Below, one piece after another: positions 1 to 5,223 of a stretch of DNA of 6,896 nt. The notes beneath the pieces were generated by a model. The model did not search any database and had not been told where the DNA came from. It was given only the letters and a program-made list of their open reading frames with translations. Positions within the stretch are counted from its first letter, which is position 1, and every line of letters starts with the position of its first letter. The DNA is from Gammaproteobacteria bacterium (lineage in GTDB: Bacteria > Pseudomonadota > Gammaproteobacteria > UBA7966), in NCBI GenBank assembly GCA_003485715.1, contig DNIF01000147.1, forward strand, positions 1 through 6,896. The letters are read 5' to 3'. The translations under genes and the position numbers were made by a program.

Positions 1-30
1 GCAGCGCGCGCCAGAGCGTAGTTTGCGCTC

Positions 31-786
31 TCAGGGTACCGACACTGGGGGTGAAGGCGGTGGCGCTTCACGCGCAGGGGCCCGCCCGGGCTGGGGTGCC
101 GAATCCTCAGACTTGTTCAGGGTATCTGCCCGGCGTGCGGTACCCGCTGGCAGTTCCCGGTCTTCGGAGGCCGGCCGATCGGGCGGTGGCATGGGCGCGT
201 CAGGCGTCGCGCCCTGCTCGGTATCGCCTTCGACAGGTGCGCCAGCGGGTTCAGTCCGTTGCGGCACATCGGTTGCGAGCAGCACACCCTCGGCGACCAG
301 TACTTCATCGATGCGTTGTGGCTGGAAGCCAGTGAGCAGAGATTCGCCGACGGTCAGCACGGGCACGCCCACCTTCTCCAGGCGACCCCTGATTGCATCG
401 AAGGCGGCCGGATCCGCCTCGACGTCCATGCGCGTGAAGGACACGCGTCGGGTCTGCAGGTGCCGTTCCACGAAGTCACAAGGGACACAGTCCGGTGCGG
501 AATAGACAGTGATCGTCTGCAGCTTGCGCACGCTCGGAGTTGCGGGCGTCGTGGCGGTCTCCTCGGGCCGTGGCGCGCTTGGCGGTGCACCGGTCGCAAC
601 TCGCCGAGTTTCCACCAGGACCGTTCCGGGGGGGCAACGCTCGCTGAAGAAGCGTTCGCCCTCGGCGTTCTCGCAGGTGAGCACGGTGCGGGCCTCAAGC
701 GACCCTGCCAGACTGGCGGTGAGCAGCAGGGCCGCCAGCGCAACAGCCTTGCGTACGGCACCGAACCGAGGCATTACGTCATTCAT
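31..786 (-). CDS. Exported glutaredoxin-like protein with DUF4124-like N-terminus and proline-rich tail
   Basis: The 251-residue product starts with a short basic stretch and a hydrophobic core (about residues 13-29), then SLEA-RT, a plausible signal peptidase I site near residue 32, so export to the periplasm is inferred. Residues 34-60 (C38, FFSERC with C51) resemble the DUF4124 module often found at the N-terminus of exported proteobacterial proteins. Residues about 90-166 read as a glutaredoxin/thioredoxin fold: TITVYSAPDC with the redox pair C100-V-P-C103, and GVPVL with the cis-proline P142. The exact substrate is unknown; a role in periplasmic disulfide chemistry is an inference. Residues 172-251 are rich in Pro, Ala, Glu and Arg, have no visible fold and are probably disordered. 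The ATG at 784-786 is preceded by AAGGG seven bases upstream on its strand; a second ATG four codons in (772-774) would also keep the signal peptide. It diverges from the tRNA/tig cluster. High confidence that it is a gene, moderate for the biochemical role. Confidence 0.85.
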   Translation of the reverse strand: MNDVMPRFGAVRKAVALAALLLTASLAGSLEARTVLTCENAEGERFFSERCPPGTVLVETRRVATGAPPSAPRPEETATTPATPSVRKLQTITVYSAPDCVPCDFVERHLQTRRVSFTRMDVEADPAAFDAIRGRLEKVGVPVLTVGESLLTGFQPQRIDEVLVAEGVLLATDVPQRTEPAGAPVEGDTEQGATPDAPMPPPDRPASEDRELPAGTARRADTLNKSEDSAPQPGRAPAREAPPPSPPVSVP

Positions 787-970
787 CTACAAGCCCTTGT
801 GCGGGAATGGTCAGGTCCAGTATAGCGTTGCCTGCGCGCCCGCCATGGCCCCACTCAGAATGCTTGCGGGTGCGGGACGCGGCCTGCCGGCCAGCGGCAG
901 AGCTGGACACGGCGAGGGGTCGCCCCCAAAAGGTGGTGGGGGATCGAAGGCCCTGTCTGCCCGCCCGCGA
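787..970. other. Divergent intergenic region, left part
   Basis: No supportable gene lies here. It separates the minus-strand glutaredoxin gene from the plus-strand tRNA/tig cluster. Besides the minus-strand -10 it holds a small hairpin at 884-900 (CTGCCG, five-base loop, CGGCAG) and a G/C-run region at 916-942, where GGGG, CCCCC and GGGGG tracts could pair in two mutually exclusive ways. No T tract follows either, so they are not terminators. Open frames across this stretch have no ribosome binding site or recognisable protein content. Confidence 0.6.
819..824 (-). promoter_or_regulatory. -10 element for the exported glutaredoxin gene
   Basis: Read on the minus strand this is TATACT, five of six matches to the sigma70 -10 consensus, placed 32 bases before the ATG, which predicts a leader of about 25 bases. 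No convincing -35 box lies 16-18 bases further upstream, so the promoter would need an activator or is weak. Inferred from sequence only. Confidence 0.4.
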
Positions 971-1000
971 CTGTCCCCTCTGCAACACCTGCCCTATAAT
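971..1000 (+). promoter_or_regulatory. Promoter of the tRNA-Leu transcript
   Basis: A perfect TATAAT lies at 995-1000 and is followed at once by GCGCGCCTCC, the GC-rich discriminator typical of stringently controlled rRNA and tRNA promoters in gammaproteobacteria (family knowledge). The -35 is poor: CTGTCC at 971-976, 18 bases upstream, matches TTGACA in three of six positions. Transcription would start near 1007, giving a leader of about 100 bases to be removed by tRNA processing. Direction and discriminator point to the tRNA and probably tig downstream. Growth-rate control is inferred from the discriminator. Confidence 0.7.
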
Positions 1001-1050
1001 GCGCGCCTCCCCAGCAGGGCGCTGGAGGCTGGCTGCAGATGCATAGTTCG

Positions 1051-1099
1051 TTTGGCCCGGCCAGCGGAACACCCTCTGCGGTAGCCCCGTCCGGCCAAA
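1051..1099 (+). repeat. Inverted repeat in the tRNA leader
   Basis: TTTGGCC at 1051-1057 and GGCCAAA at 1093-1099 are exact reverse complements separated by 35 bases, ending eight bases before the mature 5' end of the tRNA. In the precursor RNA this could form a stem beside the RNase P cleavage site. A seven-base repeat at this spacing is not far from chance in GC-rich DNA. Confidence 0.35.
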
Positions 1100-1106
1100 G
1101 CTCGAG

Positions 1107-1191
1107 GCGAAAGTGGCGGAACTGGCAGACGCGCTGGATTTAGGTTCCAGTGGGGTAACCCGTGAGAGTTCGAGTCTCTCCTTTCGCACCA
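1107..1191 (+). tRNA. leuW: tRNA-Leu (anticodon UAG)
   Basis: This is a class II tRNA of 85 bases including the encoded CCA. The acceptor stem pairs GCGAAAG (1107-1113) with CTTTCGC (1181-1187), followed by discriminator A and CCA (1189-1191). The anticodon stem CTGGA/TCCAG (1134-1138, 1146-1150) encloses loop TTTAGGT with anticodon TAG at 1141-1143, reading CUA and, with modification, other CUN codons. A long variable arm (1151-1163, GGG paired with CCC), as expected for leucine, precedes a T arm GAGAG/CTCTC around TTCGAGT (1164-1180). The anticodon loop is the same as that of E. coli leuW. A tRNA-Leu just ahead of tig is a known arrangement in gammaproteobacteria. The symbol follows the E. 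coli isoacceptor. Confidence 0.97.
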
Positions 1192-1200
1192 GCCAAGCTC

Positions 1201-1264
1201 ACCGGTGGCCGACGTTGGCGCAGTTGCGGTTGAACGACGCCAGCAGTGCTTCCCCGGCCACGGT
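1201..1264 (+). repeat. Bulged stem-loop between tRNA-Leu and tig
   Basis: ACC-G-GTGGCC (1201-1210) pairs with GGCCACGGT (1256-1264) over nine base pairs with a single bulged G at 1204. Inside, TGGCG (1216-1220) pairs with CGCCA (1238-1242). It begins ten bases after the tRNA CCA end, so it would lie in the 3' trailer of the tRNA precursor and in the tig leader. A function is not established. Confidence 0.4.
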
Positions 1265-1296
1265 GCAGGCAGTCCGGTGCCGCCAACTTTTCTTTT
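1265..1296 (+). terminator. Terminator-like hairpin and T tract before tig
   Basis: GC-a-GGCA (1265-1271) pairs with TGCCGC (1278-1283) around a six-base loop, then CAAC and TTTTCTTTT (1288-1296). It could end the tRNA transcript. Against a strong terminator are the short bulged stem and the four-base gap before the T tract. The tract also ends only six bases before the tig ribosome binding site, so it may instead act as a pyrimidine-rich translation enhancer (ribosomal protein S1 binding). Partial termination with readthrough into tig would reconcile both. Confidence 0.35.
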
Positions 1297-1311
1297 CCCA
1301 GTGAGGTCATC

Positions 1312-2652
1312 ATGCAGGTGTCTGTCGATAACGTCGGTGTACTCGGGCGCAAGGTGCACGTGGTGGTCCCCGAGACCGATGTGGCTACGGCGATACGTTC
1401 GCGCCTGACGACCCTATCCCAGCAGACGCAGATGGATGGTTTCCGTCGCGGCAAGGTGCCGCTGAAGCTGGTCGAGCAGCGCTTCGGCGGGCAGGTACGG
1501 CAGGAGGTCGTGGGAGAACTGCTGCGGCGCCATTTCGTCGAGGCTTGTCAGCAACACAACTTGCGGCCCGCCGGTGATCCGGCGATTGCTGAGCTTTCCG
1601 CAGAGCCCGGCGAGGGTATGCGGTTCACCGCAGAGTTCGAGGTCTATCCCGAGCTGCAACTGGCCCCGTTCGCGACCCTCTCGCTCGAACGTTTTCAATG
1701 CGAGATCAGTGACTCCGATCTCGATGCCATGACCCAGACCCTGCGCGAGCAGCGTGCGGAGTGGCGCGAGGTCGAGCGCCCGGCCGTCGATGGCGATCGC
1801 CTCACGGTCGACTTTGTCGGCACCCTGGAGGGCGTGCCCTTCGAAGGGGGAACGGCCACTGGGATCAATGTCGTGCTTGGGCGCCCGGGATTCATCCCTG
1901 GCTTCGCGGAAGGACTGGTCGGTGCCGGTGCAGGCCAGACCATCGGCCTCGATCTGAGCTTCCCGGAGGGCTACCAGAATGCCGAGTTGGCAGGCAAACC
2001 GGTGCACTTCGAAGTCACGGTCAAGGCCGTGCGCGAGCCGATCCTGCCGGAGGTTGACGACGCCTTTTTCGCCGCCTTCGATGTGCGTGAAGGAGGGCTC
2101 GAGGTCTTCCGTCGCGAGCTCAGGTCCAATCTCGAACGCGAGCGCGACCAACTTCTGCGCGAGCGCAACCGCAAGCAGGCCTTCGACCGCCTGATGGCGG
2201 CCAACGAGTTCGAGGTACCTCGGGCCCTGGTGGCGGTTGAAGCTGAACGGATGCTGGAGGAGCTGCGCCAGAACCTGCAACAGCGGGGGGTGGACCCGAG
2301 CAACCTGCCCGCACTCGATAATCTGTCCATTTTCGGTGCCCGCGCCCATGAGCGCGTGAAGCTGGCGCTGATCGTCTCGGAGGTGGTTCGAAGTCACGGA
2401 CTGCGCCCGGATCCCGTCCGGGTGCGCGAGCTGGTCGAGCGCACCGCCTCGAGCTACCAGGACCCGCAGGCGGTCGTGCGCTGGTTCTTCGAGGACCGCA
2501 ATCGCCTCGCCGATGTCGAGGCGGCCGCCCTGGAAGATGGCGTGGTCGAGTGGCTCTGGGAGCGCGCGTCGGTCACTGAGGTTTGCGTCGATTTCGATGA
2601 ACTCAGGCGTCCGCCGGCCGCTACCGAAGCATCGGTCGGGGCCGATACCTGA
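1312..2652 (+). CDS. tig: Trigger factor (ribosome-associated chaperone and prolyl isomerase)
   Basis: The 446-residue product (E. coli 432) begins MQVSVDNVG, like E. coli MQVSVETT. Domain order is complete. The ribosome-binding domain (about 1-115) carries the signature GFRRGKVP at 43-50, which docks on protein L23 at the tunnel exit. The FKBP-type peptidyl-prolyl isomerase domain spans 160-240 (DGDRLTVDFVG, FEGG, FIPGFAEGL at 194-202). The helical SurA-like chaperone arms run from about 245 to 430, ending TEVCVDFDEL. A proline/alanine tail of about 15 residues follows, longer than in E. coli. The start is ATG 1312, with GAGG at 1303-1306; the frame is open upstream to an ATG at 1246, but that extension has no family similarity and would cover the structured leader. 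It acts in the cytosol on nascent chains. A tRNA precedes it by 120 bases and clpP follows after 397 bases. Confidence 0.97.
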   Translation: MQVSVDNVGVLGRKVHVVVPETDVATAIRSRLTTLSQQTQMDGFRRGKVPLKLVEQRFGGQVRQEVVGELLRRHFVEACQQHNLRPAGDPAIAELSAEPGEGMRFTAEFEVYPELQLAPFATLSLERFQCEISDSDLDAMTQTLREQRAEWREVERPAVDGDRLTVDFVGTLEGVPFEGGTATGINVVLGRPGFIPGFAEGLVGAGAGQTIGLDLSFPEGYQNAELAGKPVHFEVTVKAVREPILPEVDDAFFAAFDVREGGLEVFRRELRSNLERERDQLLRERNRKQAFDRLMAANEFEVPRALVAVEAERMLEELRQNLQQRGVDPSNLPALDNLSIFGARAHERVKLALIVSEVVRSHGLRPDPVRVRELVERTASSYQDPQAVVRWFFEDRNRLADVEAAALEDGVVEWLWERASVTEVCVDFDELRRPPAATEASVGADT

Positions 2653-2740
2653 GCGAGCCCGCGGCGAAGGCCCCGGGAGCGGCTCGGTGAGGGTTGCCGA
2701 TTCCCCGACCTTTGTGGCGGTCGCGGTCGGACAGCCCCCA

Positions 2741-2801
2741 CTGCATTCAATCCCGGGATGTTCGTGAAGGGCGTCACACGCTTCTGAGGTACTGAATGCG
2801 G
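2741..2801 (+). repeat. Nested inverted repeat after tig
   Basis: CTGCATTCA (2741-2749) pairs with TGAATGCGG (2793-2801) over nine pairs including one G-U. The 43-base interior holds the palindrome TCCCGGGA (2751-2758) and a second hairpin, GAA..GCG (2766-2773) with CGCTTC (2779-2784). The start codon and part of the leader of the doubtful small frame at 2796 fall in the outer stem. The pairing is seen in the sequence; any RNA function is inference. Confidence 0.35.
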
Positions 2802-2917
2802 GGCATACCGCCAGGGACTAACCTGATAGGCGCGTCTCTGACTGCGCTTGGCTGTTGCGCGGGAGGCGTCATCTCCTTCCATCCGGGCGGTCGGTTTGGT
2901 TTCAGCGGCCGAGCGCA

Positions 2918-2932
2918 ACGGGATCATCCCGT
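2918..2932. repeat. 15-base operator-like palindrome upstream of clpP
   Basis: ACGGGAT and ATCCCGT are exact reverse complements around a single central C at 2925. Such near-perfect short palindromes often bind dimeric regulators; the centre lies about 125 bases before the clpP start. As RNA it would make a five-pair hairpin with a five-base loop. I cannot assign a regulator. Confidence 0.35.
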
Positions 2933-2957
2933 GTCACTCAAGGTGAAACCTGGCTAC

Positions 2958-3001
2958 CGCCCCGGGGCGAATGGCCAAGCTGAATCCATCCGCCCTTGGC
3001 C
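2958..3001. repeat. Two adjacent inverted repeats in the clpP leader
   Basis: The perfect 12-base palindrome CGCCCCGGGGCG (2958-2969) is followed by GGCCAAG (2973-2979) and CTTGGCC (2995-3001), an exact seven-base inverted repeat with a 15-base loop that ends 36 bases before the clpP ribosome binding site. No T tract follows, so a terminator is unlikely; an operator or leader RNA fold is possible. Confidence 0.35.
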
Positions 3002-3049
3002 GGTCCAAACCTTCCCTGACCCTTGAACCCACACCCTGGAGATGCTTCC

Positions 3050-3685
3050 GTGACCGACTTGAGTCCCCGCGCCCTCAACCTTGTGCCGATGGTGATCGAG
3101 CAGTCGGCCCGAGGTGAGCGTGCCTACGATATCTATTCCCGGCTGCTCAAGGAGCGCGTGATTTTCTTGTGTGGTCCGGTGGATGACCACGTGGCCAACG
3201 TCCTGGTGGCGCAGTTGCTGTTTCTGGAGTCGGAAAATCCCGATAAGGATATCCACCTGTACATCAATTCGCCCGGCGGGGTCGTGACAGCGGGTCTTGC
3301 GATTTACGACACCATGCAGTTCATCAAGCCCGATGTCAGCACGCTCTGCATCGGGCAGGCGGCCAGCATGGGGGCCCTGCTGTTGGCCGCCGGGGCTCCG
3401 GGCAAGCGCCACTCCCTGCCGCATTCGCGCGTGATGATTCATCAGCCATTGGGTGGGTTCCAGGGGCAGGCGAGCGATATCGATATTCACGCGCGCGAAA
3501 TCCTGAATGCCCGTGACCGTCTCAATCGAATCCTGGCACGTCACACCGGTCAGGCGCTCGAGCGCATCGCTCAGGACACGGATCGCGATTACTTCATGGG
3601 GGCGGAGGACGCGCGGATGTACGGTGTCATCGACCAGGTACTGAGCGAGCGTTCCGGGCGTGCGGCGGTGGAGACTGTCGTCTGA
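3050..3685 (+). CDS. clpP: ATP-dependent Clp protease proteolytic subunit
   Basis: This 211-residue serine peptidase forms the two-ring, 14-subunit barrel that degrades substrates delivered by ClpX or ClpA in the cytosol. The catalytic triad is complete: S106 in GQAASMGALLL, H131 in SRVMIHQP and D180 in DTDRDYF, with the same 25- and 49-residue spacings as E. coli. YINSPGG (71-77) supplies the oxyanion-hole glycines. By alignment to E. coli, self-cleavage would expose a mature N-terminus at about N10 (NLVPMVIEQ), so the propeptide is short. The chosen start is GTG 3050, with GGAG at 3038-3041 eight bases upstream; an in-frame TTG at 3023 would add nine residues but would put the binding site inside the gene. 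It lies between tig and clpX, the usual gammaproteobacterial order, and shares the strand with both. No intrinsic terminator follows, so cotranscription with clpX is plausible. Confidence 0.97.
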   Translation: MTDLSPRALNLVPMVIEQSARGERAYDIYSRLLKERVIFLCGPVDDHVANVLVAQLLFLESENPDKDIHLYINSPGGVVTAGLAIYDTMQFIKPDVSTLCIGQAASMGALLLAAGAPGKRHSLPHSRVMIHQPLGGFQGQASDIDIHAREILNARDRLNRILARHTGQALERIAQDTDRDYFMGAEDARMYGVIDQVLSERSGRAAVETVV

Positions 3686-3710
3686 TCCGATGACCGACCA
3701 CGGCGAATGG

Positions 3711-3738
3711 CAGGCTAATTGCATTAAATATCAGCCTG
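3711..3738 (+). repeat. Inverted repeat with AT-rich loop after clpP
   Basis: CAGGCT (3711-3716) and AGCCTG (3733-3738) flank a 16-base AT-rich loop, the most AT-rich patch in the whole gap and conspicuous in this GC-rich DNA. It begins 26 bases after the clpP stop. It lacks a T tract on the 3' side. It could be a 3' end hairpin of the clpP message or an AT-rich promoter element, but no paired -35/-10 boxes are visible. Confidence 0.35.
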
Positions 3739-3739
3739 A

Positions 3740-3813
3740 TGGGTGGGCCAGCCGGAGAGGCGAACCGGCCCGGACGGGCTCACCGACTACCTCAGGCGAC
3801 GGGCTGCCACCCA
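3740..3813 (+). repeat. Nested long stem-loop between clpP and clpX
   Basis: The 5' arm TGGGTGG (3740-3746), a two-base bulge (GC) and CAGCC (3749-3753) pair with the continuous 3' arm GGCTGCCACCCA (3802-3813), giving 12 Watson-Crick pairs. Inside, GAGG (3757-3760) pairs with CCTC (3790-3793), and GGCCC (3767-3771) pairs with GGGCT (3776-3780, one G-U) around the loop GGAC. A competing fold uses the same 5' arm: GGTGGGCC (3742-3749) with GGCTCACC (3777-3784, one G-U), enclosing GCCGG/CCGGC. No T tract follows either form. The pairing is observed; a regulatory or mRNA-stabilising role for the clpX message is inference. Confidence 0.5.
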
Positions 3814-3840
3814 CTCATGCGGTATGCTGGCCATCGAGGC

Positions 3841-3867
3841 CGCGCCGGATCAGGAACGGGCGGCGCG
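3841..3867 (+). repeat. GC-rich hairpin upstream of clpX
   Basis: CGCGCCG (3841-3847) and CGGCGCG (3861-3867) are exact reverse complements around a 13-base loop. It lies about 80 bases before the clpX start with no T tract behind it, so it is not a standard terminator. It adds to the run of stem-loops in this gap. Confidence 0.4.
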
Positions 3868-3945
3868 AGATGGCGTCACAGCGATTTGGCGGTTCGGTCT
3901 GTATGGCTGAGCCGGCGCAAGGAACGACGATGAGGTGCACACGAG

Positions 3946-5223
3946 ATGAGTGACAACAGGCAGGGCAAGGGCGACGGCGACCGGTTGTTGTACTGCTCCT
4001 TCTGCGGAAAGAGCCAGCACGAGGTGCGCAAGCTCATCGCCGGGCCATCGGTGTTCATCTGCGATGAATGTGTGGAGCTCTGCAATGACATCATCCGCGA
4101 GGAGGTCCAGGAGAAGGGCGCCTCCTCATCCGGGCGGAAGTTGCCTACACCGCATGAGATCAACGCCATCCTTGACGAGTACGTGATCGGGCAGCAGCAG
4201 GCGAAGAAGATCCTCTCCGTTGCCGTGTACAACCACTACAAGCGGCTCGAGTCGAAGCCGCGTCAGGGCGACGTCGAGATCTCCAAGAGCAATGTGCTGC
4301 TGATCGGGCCGACGGGAAGCGGCAAGACCCTGCTCGCGGAGACGCTCGCTCGCTTGCTCAACGTGCCGTTTACCATCGCCGATGCCACTACGCTCACCGA
4401 GGCGGGCTACGTCGGTGAGGATGTCGAGAACATCATTCAGAAGCTGCTGCAGAAGTGCGATTACGATGTGGAAAAGGCTCAGGCCGGGATTGTCTACATC
4501 GATGAGATCGACAAGATTTCCCGCAAGTCCGACAACCCCTCGATTACCCGGGATGTCAGCGGTGAAGGGGTGCAACAGGCCCTGCTGAAGCTCATCGAGG
4601 GTACGGTGGCCTCCGTTCCCCCGCAGGGCGGGCGCAAGCATCCACAGCAGGAGTTCCTGCAGGTCAACACGGCAAACATCCTGTTCATCTGCGGTGGGGC
4701 CTTCGCCGGACTGGAGCGCGTCATCCGCGATCGGTCCGAGAAGGGTGGGATCGGTTTTTCGGCCGAGGTCAAGAGCAAGGACGACAAGAAGTCGGCCAAC
4801 GATCTGCTGCCCACGGTCGAGCCCGAGGACTTGATCAAGTACGGGCTCATCCCCGAGTTCATAGGTCGGTTGCCGGTGGTCGCGGTGCTCCACGAACTCG
4901 ACGAGGCCCAACTCATCCAGATCCTGACCGAACCGAAGAACGCACTGGTCAAGCAGTTTCAGCGGCTCTTCGAGATGGAAGGCTGTGAGCTCGAGATCCG
5001 CAACGATGCCTTACGCGCGGTCGCGCGCAAGGCGGTGGAGCGCAAGACCGGTGCCCGAGGGCTACGCTCGATCATGGAGGGCAATCTGCTCGACATCATG
5101 TACGACCTGCCCTCCATGAAGCGCGTTGCGAAGGTGGTGCTTGACGACTCAGCCATCAGCGGTGAGTCCAAGCCGCTCATCATTTATGAAGGGACAGAGG
5201 TGCCCAAGGCAGCCTCCGATTGA
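3946..5223 (+). CDS. clpX: ATP-dependent Clp protease ATP-binding subunit ClpX
   Basis: The 425-residue AAA+ unfoldase forms a hexamer that recognises tagged or unfolded substrates, threads them through its pore and feeds ClpP. The N-terminal zinc domain has C17-x2-C20 and C39-x2-C42 and binds adaptors and substrates. The AAA+ module has Walker A GPTGSGKT (121-128), pore loop GYVG (154-157), Walker B IVYIDEID (182-189, with D186 and E187), the RKH loop (230-232), the ClpP-docking IGF tripeptide (269-271), the GRLP segment with R308 and sensor 2 GARGLR (near 368-373). All are intact, and the length matches E. coli (424). Start ATG 3946 has GAGG at 3932-3935, ten bases upstream. It lies 260 bases after clpP and 223 before lon; the spacer before it is rich in potential stem-loops. 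No rare or missing key residue was seen. Confidence 0.98.
   Translation: MSDNRQGKGDGDRLLYCSFCGKSQHEVRKLIAGPSVFICDECVELCNDIIREEVQEKGASSSGRKLPTPHEINAILDEYVIGQQQAKKILSVAVYNHYKRLESKPRQGDVEISKSNVLLIGPTGSGKTLLAETLARLLNVPFTIADATTLTEAGYVGEDVENIIQKLLQKCDYDVEKAQAGIVYIDEIDKISRKSDNPSITRDVSGEGVQQALLKLIEGTVASVPPQGGRKHPQQEFLQVNTANILFICGGAFAGLERVIRDRSEKGGIGFSAEVKSKDDKKSANDLLPTVEPEDLIKYGLIPEFIGRLPVVAVLHELDEAQLIQILTEPKNALVKQFQRLFEMEGCELEIRNDALRAVARKAVERKTGARGLRSIMEGNLLDIMYDLPSMKRVAKVVLDDSAISGESKPLIIYEGTEVPKAASD

Larger units (their letters stand above)
2653..3049. other. Long intergenic region between tig and clpP
   Basis: There are 397 bases with no gene I can support, considerably longer than a simple operon junction. 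A weak hairpin CGAGCC/GGCTCG (2654-2659, 2681-2686) follows the tig stop but lacks a T tract, so no intrinsic terminator is visible. The region then contains an outer inverted repeat (2741-2801), a 15-base palindrome (2918-2932), a perfect 12-base GC palindrome (2958-2969) and a seven-base inverted repeat (2973-3001). A 76-codon frame at 2796-3026 has a reasonable ribosome binding site (GAGG, 2786-2789) but low third-position GC and no recognised family. Promoter boxes for sigma70 or sigma32 are not convincing: GTGAAA at 2943-2948 with CCCC at 2960-2963 is the nearest to a heat-shock promoter, with spacing too short and a poor -10. Confidence 0.55.

Noticed and set aside
13..31. AGAGCG/CGCTCT hairpin at the end of the minus-strand glutaredoxin gene as a terminator
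   Set aside because: Six pairs with a seven-base loop touching the stop codon, but no T tract follows on the minus strand, and the window edge hides the rest.
1246..1311. Upstream ATG start for trigger factor adding 22 residues
   Set aside because: The extra residues have no similarity to the family, whose N-terminus is MQVSV, and the ATG at 1312 has its own ribosome binding site.
1414..2397. 327-codon minus-strand frame opposite tig
   Set aside because: It lies wholly antisense to a well-supported gene; long antisense frames are expected in GC-rich coding DNA, and it shows no family signature.
2654..2686. tig terminator (CGAGCC/GGCTCG)
   Set aside because: Large loop and no T tract on the 3' side.
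2454..2927. 157-codon minus-strand frame across the end of tig and the following gap
   Set aside because: Ser/Arg-rich, low-complexity translation with no recognisable family, mostly antisense to tig.
2943..2963. Heat-shock promoter for clpP (GTGAAA ... CCCC)
   Set aside because: The gap between boxes is shorter than the sigma32 norm and the -10 continues as GGGG instead of AT; not strong enough to annotate.
3690..3953. 87-codon plus-strand frame (ATG 3690) overlapping the clpX start by eight bases
   Set aside because: No ribosome binding site, no recognisable family, composition unlike the neighbours, and it runs through several inverted repeats.
4126..4911. 261-codon minus-strand frame opposite clpX
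   Set aside because: Shadow frame inside a fully conserved clpX.
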